A stretch of 35,878 bases of DNA from Dehalococcoidia bacterium (GTDB lineage: Bacteria > Chloroflexota > Dehalococcoidia > SZUA-161), in the NCBI GenBank assembly GCA_014874385.1, contig JACWAE010000092.1, positions 1 to 35,878 of the forward strand, given 5' to 3'. How positions within the stretch are numbered: position 1 is the stretch's first letter; each line of letters opens with the position of its first letter. A program made the translations under genes and the position numbers. The notes beneath the pieces are model-generated. The model did not search any database, had not been told where the DNA came from, and saw only the letters and a list, made by a program, of their open reading frames with translations. Positions 15,781 to 23,307 of this stretch are shown piece by piece.

Positions 15781-15990
15781 ATGAAGAACAAATTGAAAGT
15801 CTATAGAGCGATGCACGACCTGACCCAGGATGCACTGGCGCAGAAGCTGGGTATAACGAGACAAACAGTGCTCTCCATTGAAAAAGAGAAGTACGACCCT
15901 TCTTTGGAACTCGCTTTCAAGATTGCGAATCTATTTAATGTCACCATAGAGGACATTTTCTCCTATCGGACAAACAAGGATGATACCTAG
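15781..15990 (+). CDS. Minimal XRE-family transcriptional regulator
   Basis: This 69-residue protein is almost only a helix-turn-helix domain: KVYRAMHDLTQDALAQKLGITRQTVLSIEKEKYDPSLELAFKIANLF, followed by NVTIEDIFSY. This is the YgzD/PadR-sized stand-alone XRE type commonly encoded after a small membrane protein. It likely represses its own promoter at 15323. A weak AGGA ribosome site precedes the ATG. Confidence 0.9.
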   Translation: MKNKLKVYRAMHDLTQDALAQKLGITRQTVLSIEKEKYDPSLELAFKIANLFNVTIEDIFSYRTNKDDT

Positions 15991-16129
15991 CCATACCAAG
16001 TAGCTCAGCCGTTTGTAATGAGCATGGTCGAATCCTCAGCAATCATGCCAATGCCTCCCTGTTAGCGCTTCATGCTGCCCTGAGGGTGACTGGCATCGTA
16101 ATACCGGAGCTTAAACAAAGTAGCCTGAA

Positions 16130-16861
16130 TTAACCCTTATTCTGAATAGATGAGATGTCAACGCAAACACTGGCATGGTCACACACGTCCAGCATCAAGC
16201 ATTGCGCGCATAGAGGCCGACCGAAATTGCATATTTGGTCTGCCAGGTCTAACAGGTTAGCATTGTACTGAGCTGCATTGCGATCGGGCAGCAGTGCCTC
16301 ACCAATAGCCTGGATAAGCCCTCGCGGTGGTTGAGCCGGGAGGCTGTTGCAGAAGAGCCGGGACAACATTCTCGATACGTTGGAATCAATGACTGCCAAA
16401 TGAAAGCCATAGCCGAAGCACATGATAGCATTGACATTATAGGGCTGAAGTCCCAGAGCTCGGAGTGCGTAGGAATCGCTTGGCACTTTTGCTATCCCCT
16501 TATTCAGTAGGTCCTGGATTACTGCCTTAATGAAAGCCCCATATCGTTTCATGTAAGAAAAGTCAAGGGCTTTTGCTAACTCGTCTTCATTTGCTTCGGC
16601 TAATGCGTTTAAGGAGGGGAAGCGGCGAAGGAAAAGACGATATACACGGCTAGCGACGGCGTATGTAGTCTTGCCGATTAATATTTCGCCGATAAGGACT
16701 TCATAAGGAGTGCTTCCGGCGCGACGCCATGGGTAACGAGCAATACTGCCACCTGCCCAGGAGAGCACACCGTCTTGAATACGTCCCTTCTTTGTCCCCA
16801 GAGCCTCCGTCAGTTTTTGCAGCGATTGTGATTCCTTGGTAACAGTCGGCCTCTCCATCAT
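16130..16861 (-). CDS. HhH-GPD base-excision DNA glycosylase (MutY/Nth/MIG-like)
   Basis: The 243 residues follow the MutY/Nth fold: YPWRRAGSTPYEVLIGEILIGKTT (Glu59 at the MutY catalytic Glu position), FLRRFPSLNALAEA, an HhH region at ~132-146, VIDSNVSRML (catalytic Asp159) and a 4Fe-4S loop at Cys211, 218, 221 and 227 (C-x6-C-x2-C-x5-C, canonical). The hairpin, normally LPGVGxYTA, reads LGLQPYNVNA, losing two glycines. The KTT after the first helix resembles archaeal mismatch glycosylases more than MutY's QQT. The C-terminal NUDIX-like MutY domain is absent. It removes a damaged or mismatched base; which one is unknown. It is divergent from the XRE operon with a GAGGGGG ribosome site. Confidence 0.85.
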   Translation of the reverse strand: MMERPTVTKESQSLQKLTEALGTKKGRIQDGVLSWAGGSIARYPWRRAGSTPYEVLIGEILIGKTTYAVASRVYRLFLRRFPSLNALAEANEDELAKALDFSYMKRYGAFIKAVIQDLLNKGIAKVPSDSYALRALGLQPYNVNAIMCFGYGFHLAVIDSNVSRMLSRLFCNSLPAQPPRGLIQAIGEALLPDRNAAQYNANLLDLADQICNFGRPLCAQCLMLDVCDHASVCVDISSIQNKG

Positions 16862-17106
16862 CCACCCCCTCTTAATAAACGGGAATGACAGCCTATATCC
16901 TGCTTGCTAGAGTATCCCATGAACTATTCTGAGGACACAGCAAATGCAATCGTACTTGGTAAGTGGGTCTGCTCCTCAGTGGAAGCAGAGCAAAAACCAC
17001 GAAGTGAGGGTGACGCGGGAGGTTCGTGCTGGGCTAATATAAATCACTAAAGGCAGCATGTCAAGGATTCTGGGGAAGATTTTTGCCCCTGCGTACTATC
17101 ATAAAT

Positions 17107-17147
17107 TCCTCTCCCTTGACGGGAGGGGCTAGGTGAGGGTGAAGCAC
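17107..17147. repeat. CTCTCCCTTGACGGGAGGGG-type intergenic repeat
   Basis: A short stem CTCTCCC/GGGAGGGG around TTGAC is followed by GGTGAGGGTGA. Elements of this look are common in bacterial intergenic DNA. Only one copy is in the window, so repeat status rests on general familiarity. Confidence 0.4.
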
Positions 17148-17174
17148 CTATAAAACGAACGGCATTGTGTTTCT

Positions 17175-17234
17175 GTAGGGCGAGTAGTTGCCCAATTTAT
17201 TGGGCGGTTATTGCCTGATGAATCAGGCAACTAC
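17175..17234. repeat. GTAGGG-family composite with nested hairpins, copy 5
   Basis: The outer arms GTAGTTGCC (17184-17192) and GGCAACTAC (17226-17234) enclose two further stems: GCCCAAT/ATTGGGC (17190-17205) and TTGCCTGAT/ATCAGGCAA (17211-17230). It is preceded by a partial GTAGGGCGA end. Confidence 0.7.
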
Positions 17235-17268
17235 AAAAGCTATTAGAATCGTCCCTGGTCTGTGATAA

Positions 17269-17331
17269 GTAGGGGCAGACCCAAGTGTCTGCCCTGGAGG
17301 AACAAGGGCGAACACATGGGTTCGCCCCTAC
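17269..17331. repeat. GTAGGGGC-family double repeat, copy 6
   Basis: GTAGGGGCAGACC...GTCTGCCCT is followed by AAGGGCGAAC ... GTTCGCCCCTAC, so two hairpins together have the family's outer ends. The radC stop codon (TAG on the minus strand) is supplied by the right end of this element. Confidence 0.8.
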
Positions 17332-18026
17332 GTGTTGGGGAAGCCGAGCCCTCTTTCCTTGAGGCTGATGTAGCGCTGCTGGCCGATGATGAGGTGGTCG
17401 AGCACTTCGATGTCGAGGAGCTTGCCTGCTTTCACAATCTGCTCGGTGACCTTGATGTCCTCGGGACTGGGTGTGGGGTCTCCCGAAGGGTGATTGTGCA
17501 CCACCACCAGGGCGGGGCAGTTTTCTCGCACCGCTTCTTTGAAAAGCTCGCCTACCTTTATCAGCGATGTGTTGACATTGCCTTTATAGACGCGGGGGAC
17601 AGCGAGCACCTGATTTTTGGTATTGAGCAGCACCAGCCGCAGCTCTTCCTGTTCCAGAAAGCTCATCTCCGCCTGCAGAAGGTTGGCGATGTCAGCGGGT
17701 GACTTGACTACCAGGCGTTCCTCCGGTTGAGTTGATGCCAGCCTGCGCCCTAATTCCAGTGCAGCTTGAAGCTGGCACGCCTTTACCTCTCCCAGGCCAT
17801 GCTCCTGACAGAGCTCACCGAAACCAGCTCTGGACAGCCCCGCCAGACCACGGAACTTGGTGAGCAATCTTGCTGAGAGGTTGAGCACGCTCTCTGAGGC
17901 GGCGCCGGTGCGCAGTATGATTGCCACAAGCTCGCTGTTGGATAATGAGGCAGCACCGTATTGCTTGAGGCGTTCCCTGGGGCGCTCCGCGGTCGGGAGT
18001 TCCCTGATGAGTGGGTAGTATTCCAC
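17328..18026 (-). CDS. radC: RadC family JAB/JAMM-domain protein
   Basis: From GTG 18026 the product has 232 residues, the usual RadC size. An N-terminal UPF0758 part ([38 protein letters not shown]) and HhH region are followed by the JAMM metal site [14 protein letters not shown] (His177, His179, Asp190). The family is linked with DNA repair by name only; its biochemical role is unsettled. The frame runs to an ATG at 18080, but those residues come from repeat copy 7 and GTG has AAGGGGG upstream. It is bracketed by two GTAGGGGC repeats and lies just after rplL on the same strand. The cassette-like setting suggests insertion. Confidence 0.9.
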   Translation of the reverse strand: MEYYPLIRELPTAERPRERLKQYGAASLSNSELVAIILRTGAASESVLNLSARLLTKFRGLAGLSRAGFGELCQEHGLGEVKACQLQAALELGRRLASTQPEERLVVKSPADIANLLQAEMSFLEQEELRLVLLNTKNQVLAVPRVYKGNVNTSLIKVGELFKEAVRENCPALVVVHNHPSGDPTPSPEDIKVTEQIVKAGKLLDIEVLDHLIIGQQRYISLKERGLGFPNT

Positions 18027-18063
18027 CTTTTCCCCCTTCCGCCGTGAGCTTTCAGCCGTGCGT

Positions 18064-18091
18064 GTAGGGGCACGGTGCACCGTGCCCCTAC
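18064..18091. repeat. GTAGGGGC-family palindrome, copy 7
   Basis: A perfect 28-bp palindrome with ends GTAGGGGC/GCCCCTAC and centre ACGGTGCACCGT. It separates rplL from radC and overlaps the longest possible radC frame. Confidence 0.85.
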
Positions 18092-18125
18092 TTGTGTCTA
18101 ACTCACAGGATTTTTCGAACTGAGG

Positions 18126-18650
18126 TTACTTAACCTCGACAGTGGCGCCTGCTGCGGTGAGCTTCTCCTTAATGGTAGCTGCTTCCGCCTTGTTCACGCC
18201 CTCTTTTACTGTCTTGGGAGCAGCCTCAACCAGCTCTTTGGCTTCCTTCAAGCCCAGCGTTGTTACCTCGCGCACTGCTTTGATAACGCTGATCTTGTTG
18301 GCGCCCACTTCTTTGAGTGTCACGGTAAATTCAGTCTGTTCCTCGACAGGGGCAGCGGCAGGGGCACCGGCGGCTGCGCCGGCAGCAGCGGCACCGGGTG
18401 CAGCGGCCATCATCGGTACGGCGGCGCTGATCCCGAATGTCTCTTCCAGCGCTTTGACCAGCTCCGAAAGCTCAAGTACGGTCATTTCCTTTATCGCCGC
18501 AATGACTTCATCTTTGGTCAGCGTCTTCGTAGTTTCCTTCTTGGCAGCGGGAGCGCGCTTCTTGTGTGCCTTTTCCTCCTCTGCTGCTACTGCACCGGCC
18601 TCTTCCTTCTGTGCTTCTACATTCTTCTCGGCGGATTCCTCATTAGGCAT
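18126..18650 (-). CDS. rplL: 50S ribosomal protein L7/L12 with N-terminal extension
   Basis: Stalk protein recruiting translation factors. The core is typical: [30 protein letters not shown], an Ala/Gly/Pro hinge, then [35 protein letters not shown] and a C-terminal VEVK. At 174 residues it exceeds the usual ~120-130 because of about 43 extra N-terminal residues rich in Glu, Lys and Ala. The start at 18650 has GGGAGGA at correct spacing and overlaps the rplJ stop by eight bases (ATGCCTAA), so translation is probably coupled. An internal start at the usual position lacks an obvious ribosome site. Confidence 0.95.
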   Translation of the reverse strand: MPNEESAEKNVEAQKEEAGAVAAEEEKAHKKRAPAAKKETTKTLTKDEVIAAIKEMTVLELSELVKALEETFGISAAVPMMAAAPGAAAAGAAAGAPAAAPVEEQTEFTVTLKEVGANKISVIKAVREVTTLGLKEAKELVEAAPKTVKEGVNKAEAATIKEKLTAAGATVEVK

Positions 18651-19176
18651 TTTCCATTCCTCCCATTTGTTGAATTCTAGCATTTAATAGTGCACCCAGG
18701 GCACGTAAGTTGGCGCTGAGTACATTGTGTAGTGAATAGATAGGACTCTGCAGCACCCCGAGCAATCTCGCCCTCATGACATCTATCGGAGGCAGGGTGG
18801 CAAGACTGTATATTTCCTGGGGGCTGAGCACCCGTACATCAAGTATACCGCCCTTAATAGTGAGAGCAGTCTTCGAGGCCCGGGCATAAGTGGAAAGAGC
18901 TTTTGCTAGTTGAGTTGCATCCCCCTGACATAAGGCAAGCGCTATCGGGCCCTGGAAGTACTGGGAAAGCCCGGGTTTGCCCGCCTTCTCAGCGGCGAAT
19001 TTAGCCAGGGTGTTTTTGACCACATGAAATTCGGCGTTCATCTCACGAAGCTGGCGTCGAAGCTGCGACATCTCTGAGACCGATAGTCCACGGTATTCAG
19101 CGGCGATTATGAACTTGTTCTGAGAGAGCAGTTCGGTTAATTGCTCCACAATCTCGGCTTTCTTTTCCGTAGGCAT
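18643..19176 (-). CDS. rplJ: 50S ribosomal protein L10
   Basis: The 177 residues show the L10 family start ([16 protein letters not shown]), the [35 protein letters not shown] rRNA-binding domain and a helical C-terminus ([29 protein letters not shown]) that binds L7/L12 dimers. In other bacteria an L10-(L12)4 complex represses its own mRNA; the L10 leader and attenuator directly upstream fit this. It precedes and overlaps rplL. A GGAGGACAG ribosome site precedes the ATG. Confidence 0.97.
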   Translation of the reverse strand: MPTEKKAEIVEQLTELLSQNKFIIAAEYRGLSVSEMSQLRRQLREMNAEFHVVKNTLAKFAAEKAGKPGLSQYFQGPIALALCQGDATQLAKALSTYARASKTALTIKGGILDVRVLSPQEIYSLATLPPIDVMRARLLGVLQSPIYSLHNVLSANLRALGALLNARIQQMGGMENA

Positions 19177-19192
19177 GCTTTCTGTCCTCCAT

Positions 19193-19226
19193 AAAAAGAG
19201 AGTCCTTATGCCTGCAACATAAGGAC
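19193..19226 (-). terminator. Attenuator of rplJ-rplL
   Basis: On the minus strand GTCCTTATG pairs with CATAAGGAC over a 7-base loop, followed by TCTCTTTTT, 17 bases before the rplJ start. One arm plus the loop can instead pair with the leader at 19255-19265. Confidence 0.85.
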
Positions 19227-19308
19227 CCTTCGTCTCTTCAGTAAAGTTGCTTCGGCAGGCATAAGATTAAGCCACTTAGGCACCCGCTGTCTTCAGCGTT
19301 ATTCAATT
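19193..19308 (-). ncRNA. Ribosomal protein L10 leader
   Basis: The minus strand between the promoter and rplJ shows the known L10-leader layout: a hairpin region with GACAGCGGGTGCC, then CTTATGCCTGCCGAAGCAAC, then a terminator hairpin. CTTATGCCTGC (19255-19265) is exactly complementary to GCAGGCATAAG (19205-19215) in the terminator, so an antiterminated form is possible. It controls the amount of L10/L12 made. Confidence 0.8.
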
Positions 19309-19314
19309 GTGTAT

Positions 19315-19343
19315 AGTCTAAATCAAAATTCTCAATTATGCAA
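19315..19343 (-). promoter_or_regulatory. Likely promoter of rplJ-rplL
   Basis: TTGCAT, 17 bases, TAGACT on the minus strand. Transcription would start close to 19308, just where the L10 leader begins, which supports this choice despite a moderate match. Confidence 0.5.
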
Positions 19344-19389
19344 GTTTACTATCAGAGGGTTCTCAATTAATCTCTCTTCAACCCCCTGT

Positions 19390-19411
19390 AGTCCCCCAGT
19401 CTTGGGGGACT
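19390..19411. repeat. AGTCCCCCA/TGGGGGACT inverted repeat
   Basis: A 9-bp perfect stem with a 4-base loop, downstream of the thiolase stop. It may act as a transcript end although no T-run follows on either strand. Confidence 0.5.
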
Positions 19412-19454
19412 TAGGAAGCTGGGGTCTGGTTAAACACTCTTGACGTGACCAGTT

Positions 19455-20633
19455 TTAGCGGCCGGGGACACCGAAAATGCCCATGCTGCACATAAAAGTG
19501 CCTGGGTGTCCTCCCTGGTTGTGAGCAATTCCCAGTTGAACATCCTTAAGCTGACGGGAGGGCTCTTGGGCCTTGCCCTGGACTTGCTTGTAAATCTCGT
19601 ATACCTCTCTGACACCGCTGGCTCCCACAGGGTGGCCGAATGACTTAAGCCCGCCGCCAGCGTTGAAAGCCACCTCACCATCCAATGCGAACGTGCCGGC
19701 TTCGATATCATACTTGGCTTTTCCTCTCTCACAGAAGCCCATGGCCTCATAACACATCAGCTCAGCGATGGAGAAGCAGTCATGGCACTCAACAATGTCT
19801 ATCTCTTTTCGCGGGTTCTTTATCCCAGCTTGTTGATACGCCTGCTGAGTCGCTCTGTAAGTCTCTTCCCAGTGCACCCAGTCGTATGTTGTCATCATCT
19901 TGCCGCAGCCAGGGCCTGCTGAATTACCTAGAGCCTTGACGGTGATGTAATCCTGTCTGAACTTCTTGGCATCCTCGGCACGGCAGAGAATAGCGGCCGC
20001 TGCGCCGTCGGTTACACCGCAGCAATCGTAGAGTCCCAGCGGCCAGGCGATTATGGGAGCATTCAATGCCTGGTCCAGTGTTATCTCGCGCCGCAAGTGT
20101 GCTTTGGGGTTGCGAGCCCCGTTATAATGGCTCTTCACCGAAATCATAGCCAGGTGTTTTTTCTCAGCCCCATATTGGGCGAAATACCTGGTGGCTGCCA
20201 GGGCGTAGCGTCCCGGGGGCGTCGCCTGGATTCCGAACACAGGATGTACGCCGCCCATCGGCTCTCCGGAGCCCAGGCCTCCGACGCCTCTGTCCTTGGT
20301 CTTTTCAAAACCGACGCAAAGAACGAGGTCGTAAGCCTTAGATATTAGTGCGTAAGTAGCCCCTCTAATGGTTTCCAGGCCGGTGCCGCAGAGGTTCTCC
20401 ACCCTGACGATAGGTATATAGTCTAGTTTAAGCGGATAAGCCAGGCTCTGGCCTCCGGCGAAGCCAAGCGTGCCGGACCATGCTGCCTGAATATCTTTGG
20501 GCCCAACCCCAGCGTCCTCGAAAGCCTCAGAGGTCGCTTCGACAACAAGGTCCCAGGCGCTACAGTCCCAGCGCTCCCCGAATTTGCTGCAGCCCATGCC
20601 TACTATGGCAACTTTATCTTTAATGCTTTCCAT
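19455..20633 (-). CDS. Thiolase-superfamily protein (SCP2/lipid-transfer thiolase-like acetyltransferase)
   Basis: The 392 residues have the thiolase fold of the archaeal/SCP2 type: VAIVGMGCSKFGE start, nucleophile Cys82 in ENLCGTGLETI, His284 in VECHDCFSIAEL and His334 in GGGLKSFGHPVGASG. Such proteins work in acetoacetyl-CoA formation or in retro-thiolase and aldolase steps, often with a DUF35 zinc-ribbon/OB partner. Here that partner is fused to the adjacent HMG-CoA-synthase-like protein, 12 bases upstream on the same strand, so the two probably form one complex. The pair lies between rplA and rplJ. Direction and substrate are not known. Confidence 0.85.
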   Translation of the reverse strand: MESIKDKVAIVGMGCSKFGERWDCSAWDLVVEATSEAFEDAGVGPKDIQAAWSGTLGFAGGQSLAYPLKLDYIPIVRVENLCGTGLETIRGATYALISKAYDLVLCVGFEKTKDRGVGGLGSGEPMGGVHPVFGIQATPPGRYALAATRYFAQYGAEKKHLAMISVKSHYNGARNPKAHLRREITLDQALNAPIIAWPLGLYDCCGVTDGAAAAILCRAEDAKKFRQDYITVKALGNSAGPGCGKMMTTYDWVHWEETYRATQQAYQQAGIKNPRKEIDIVECHDCFSIAELMCYEAMGFCERGKAKYDIEAGTFALDGEVAFNAGGGLKSFGHPVGASGVREVYEIYKQVQGKAQEPSRQLKDVQLGIAHNQGGHPGTFMCSMGIFGVPGR

Positions 20634-20645
20634 CTTTCACCTTCC

Positions 20646-22061
20646 TTAGGCTCCCCTCAAAGGGCGGCACTTCCAGTAGTAGTTGCGGATGCCTCGTTCG
20701 CTGTGCATCCATCTGAAGGTAAGCTCTACTGGCATCTCGTATTCTACCTTATCGGGGTCGCGGTCTGTCATCTGGGCGTAGAATCTCCCGCCCTCATCGA
20801 AGTCGATGATGCACAGGATAATAGGTGAATCGAGGCTGGGGCCCAGGTTGTCTTTGCTGTAGGTGAATAGCTTGCCCCTTCTATCAGCGAGACGGATTTC
20901 CTCGAACTGGTCCTTGCTCTGGCAGTACATGCAAATCCGCTGCGGCGGGAAGTTGATATTGCCGCAGACTAGGCATTTGCCGCCGCAGCAGTTGAGGTTC
21001 CACTTGCGGTCTCGCCATGAGACAGTGGCAGCCGATTGATTTTCCCAGAAGGCGTATCCCTGCAGGATACCGCGATAGCGCAGGTACTTATCATAGCTCA
21101 TTAAGGGCAGCTTTGAGTCCAGATGATATTTTATGCCACGCCTCGCTTTTAGTTTCTTGACACTCTTTGTGATAGTGATGACGAAAGCATCGGCGCCATC
21201 TCCATAGTTGGCGAGCAGCAGCTTGTCGTCAGCTTTCGCTTCTTCCAGAGCGCCGACCAGCATCATCAGAGCATAGGCACTGCCGGTATTGCCCACATTA
21301 GAGAAGATATTATCTTGAACTTGGGTCTTGTAGTCAAAGCTCAGATTTCTGGCTAGTTGCTGGTGTCTTCTATTATCGAAAGCATAGAGGACAGCCTTGG
21401 TGAAATCGGCCGGTTTCAGTCCCTGTTCATTCATGATGGCCTTGACGGCCTCTGCTGTGTTATTCAGGTAGCCCTTCTCAACGATAAAGCGGTCTTCCCA
21501 GGACCTGACGAAGGTGTCGTTATCCAATCGCCATAGGTCCATGATATCGTCATAGTGAGTATGACACGCATCGATGCTTGCGATTACGTCAGTGTTGCTC
21601 AGTAGAATTGCAGCAGCTCCGTCCCCCAATGCCTGCTCGTACTCTGTAGAAGGCTGCCCCATACGGCAATCTGCGGCAACTACCAGCACTTTCTTCGCTG
21701 AGCCAGCGGCAATGGCATCCATAGCAGCCCTCACGGCAATGGTCGCTGACCTCAAAGAGTTGGTGAAGTCTGCGGTTCTGATGTTGCGCTGGAGGTCAAG
21801 CGCTTCAGCAACAATGCCAGCACACTGCTTCTCTTTGTAGGGAGTTGTAGTAGAAGCCAGGAATAAGGCATCGACCTCGTCCCGGTTGAATCCCTGCAGA
21901 CAATTATTCCCGGCCTCCACCGCCATGGTGATGCTGTCTTCATCGAAGTTGGCGACCGATCTTTCGCCCCCGACAGGCAGCCCGCCCCAGGTCAACCAGG
22001 GCATGTCACGGCTCAGGCGGTAAATGGGTATGTAAGCGCCGTAGGAAACAATCCCTACCAT
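20646..22061 (-). CDS. HMG-CoA synthase-like protein fused to a DUF35 zinc-ribbon/OB domain
   Basis: The 471-residue product starts at ATG 22061 (AAAGGAGA upstream) with VGIVSYGAYIPIYRLSRDM, the HMG-CoA synthase opening. It continues through ALGDGAAAILL and SNVGNTGSAYALMML and ends with a DUF35 module: zinc ribbon CCGGKCLVCGN...CMYCQ (about 357-383) and an OB-fold domain. In archaea, thiolase, HMG-CoA synthase and DUF35 form one complex channelling acetoacetyl-CoA. Here the expected catalytic triad looks replaced: STTTPY where Glu is usual, FTNSLRSAT with no Cys where the nucleophile sits, and YAFDNRR where His is expected. It may therefore be a scaffold or a different acyltransferase. Confidence 0.8.
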   Translation of the reverse strand: MVGIVSYGAYIPIYRLSRDMPWLTWGGLPVGGERSVANFDEDSITMAVEAGNNCLQGFNRDEVDALFLASTTTPYKEKQCAGIVAEALDLQRNIRTADFTNSLRSATIAVRAAMDAIAAGSAKKVLVVAADCRMGQPSTEYEQALGDGAAAILLSNTDVIASIDACHTHYDDIMDLWRLDNDTFVRSWEDRFIVEKGYLNNTAEAVKAIMNEQGLKPADFTKAVLYAFDNRRHQQLARNLSFDYKTQVQDNIFSNVGNTGSAYALMMLVGALEEAKADDKLLLANYGDGADAFVITITKSVKKLKARRGIKYHLDSKLPLMSYDKYLRYRGILQGYAFWENQSAATVSWRDRKWNLNCCGGKCLVCGNINFPPQRICMYCQSKDQFEEIRLADRRGKLFTYSKDNLGPSLDSPIILCIIDFDEGGRFYAQMTDRDPDKVEYEMPVELTFRWMHSERGIRNYYWKCRPLRGA

Positions 22062-22127
22062 CTGGCTCTCCTTTCGCACAGTCGTGTCTAAACGCCTGTT
22101 ACAACTGAATAGGAATAAAGCCAATTA

Positions 22128-22841
22128 CTAGGAGGTAGTGAGAGAGAGGGTTGGCGTTAGGTCAAGCTTGATCCCCGGTCCCATTGAGGTAGTTAGTGTG
22201 GCAGTCTTTATATATTGACCTTTGGCGCCACTGGGCTTTGCTTTGACTACAGCTTCAACTATTGCAGCCAGATTTTCCAGCAGCTTCTTGTCGTCGAAGC
22301 TGACTTTGCCTACTGGGGTATGTATAATAGCGGTCTTGTCCAGCTTGAATTCCACCCGGCCTTTACGAGCGTCGGCGATAACCCGCGGCAAGTCAGCAGG
22401 TTGTGAGATAGTTCCTGATTTCGGGTTGGGCATGAGCCCTTTACGTCCCAGAATCTTGCCCAGCTTGCCTATTTTGGGCATCATATCGGGGGTCGCTATG
22501 GCGACATCGAAATCGAGCCAGCCCTCCTCTATCTTTTTAGCAATATCGTCACTGCCAACAGAATCCGCTCCGGCATCCTGGGCGATTTTCTGTGCCTCGC
22601 CCTGGGCGAAGACTAAGACTCGCAGTGGTTTGCCCAGGCCGTTGGGCAAAAGAGCCACACCGCGAACCTGCTGGTCAGCGTGGCGTGGATCCACGCCCAT
22701 GCGCAAATGGAGTTCAACGGTCTGGTCAAATTTTGTGTAAGACGTCTTCTTTGCTAAACTAATAGCTTCCTCGGGATTGTATGTCTTAGTCCTATCTATA
22801 AGCTTTTCTGCTTCCTGATACTTTTTACCGTGTTTAGCCAT
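22128..22841 (-). CDS. rplA: 50S ribosomal protein L1
   Basis: From ATG 22841 (TAGGAG upstream) 237 residues match L1 throughout: [35 protein letters not shown], the [20 protein letters not shown] signature and the final [15 protein letters not shown]. It binds 23S rRNA at the L1 stalk and in many bacteria represses rplK-rplA translation. It starts seven bases after rplK ends. Confidence 0.97.
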   Translation of the reverse strand: MAKHGKKYQEAEKLIDRTKTYNPEEAISLAKKTSYTKFDQTVELHLRMGVDPRHADQQVRGVALLPNGLGKPLRVLVFAQGEAQKIAQDAGADSVGSDDIAKKIEEGWLDFDVAIATPDMMPKIGKLGKILGRKGLMPNPKSGTISQPADLPRVIADARKGRVEFKLDKTAIIHTPVGKVSFDDKKLLENLAAIVEAVVKAKPSGAKGQYIKTATLTTSMGPGIKLDLTPTLSLTTS

Positions 22842-22848
22842 GTTGCTC

Positions 22849-23274
22849 CTACCTTGTGATCTCGATTCCCATGCTTCTTGCTGTGCCCTCCACCATCCGC
22901 ATCGCCCCTTCGAGGTCTTTAGCATTGAGGTCTTTGAGCTTAAGTTTGGCGATCTCGCGGATTTTCTCCTGCGGTATGCTGCCGATTTTATTTCGGCTTG
23001 GGTTATCGCTTCCCTTCTCCGTACCCAGTGCCTTCTTCAGCAGATCGGCTGCTGGTGGTGTCTTAGTAACGAAGGTAAAAGAGCGATCTTCGTAGATAGT
23101 TATCTCCACCGGGACTACCGAGCCAGCCTGTGATGCAGTCTGCTCGTTATATTCCTTGCAGAAGGCCATGATATTAACGCCATGTTGCCCTAGCGCAGGA
23201 CCTACCGGTGGAGCTGGGTTAGCTTTACCTGCCTCGATCTGAAGTTTGACTACCGCCTTGATTTTTTTTGCCAT
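22849..23274 (-). CDS. rplK: 50S ribosomal protein L11
   Basis: The 141 residues are standard length. The N-terminal domain shows [36 protein letters not shown], and the C-terminal domain has [14 protein letters not shown] and [10 protein letters not shown]. It forms the GTPase-associated centre with L10/L12. It lies between nusG (33-base gap) and rplA. Confidence 0.98.
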   Translation of the reverse strand: MAKKIKAVVKLQIEAGKANPAPPVGPALGQHGVNIMAFCKEYNEQTASQAGSVVPVEITIYEDRSFTFVTKTPPAADLLKKALGTEKGSDNPSRNKIGSIPQEKIREIAKLKLKDLNAKDLEGAMRMVEGTARSMGIEITR

Positions 23275-23307
23275 CTTCTTAAACCTTCTGTCACTTAATT
23301 TACTTGG

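Larger units (their letters stand above)
16862..17327. other. Repeat-rich intergenic region
   Basis: The 466 bases between the glycosylase and radC hold a CTCTCCC/GGGAGGGG element (17107-17147), a nested-hairpin composite (17175-17234) and the double repeat 17269-17331. No coding sequence, tRNA or clear promoter is seen. Confidence 0.7.

Noticed and set aside
11198-18091. Palindromic repeats as a CRISPR array
   Set aside because: Spacing is irregular, cores differ between copies and no cas gene is present.
18142-18687. 181-residue Ala/Ser-rich + strand reading frame
   Set aside because: Antisense of rplL and its Ala-rich hinge.
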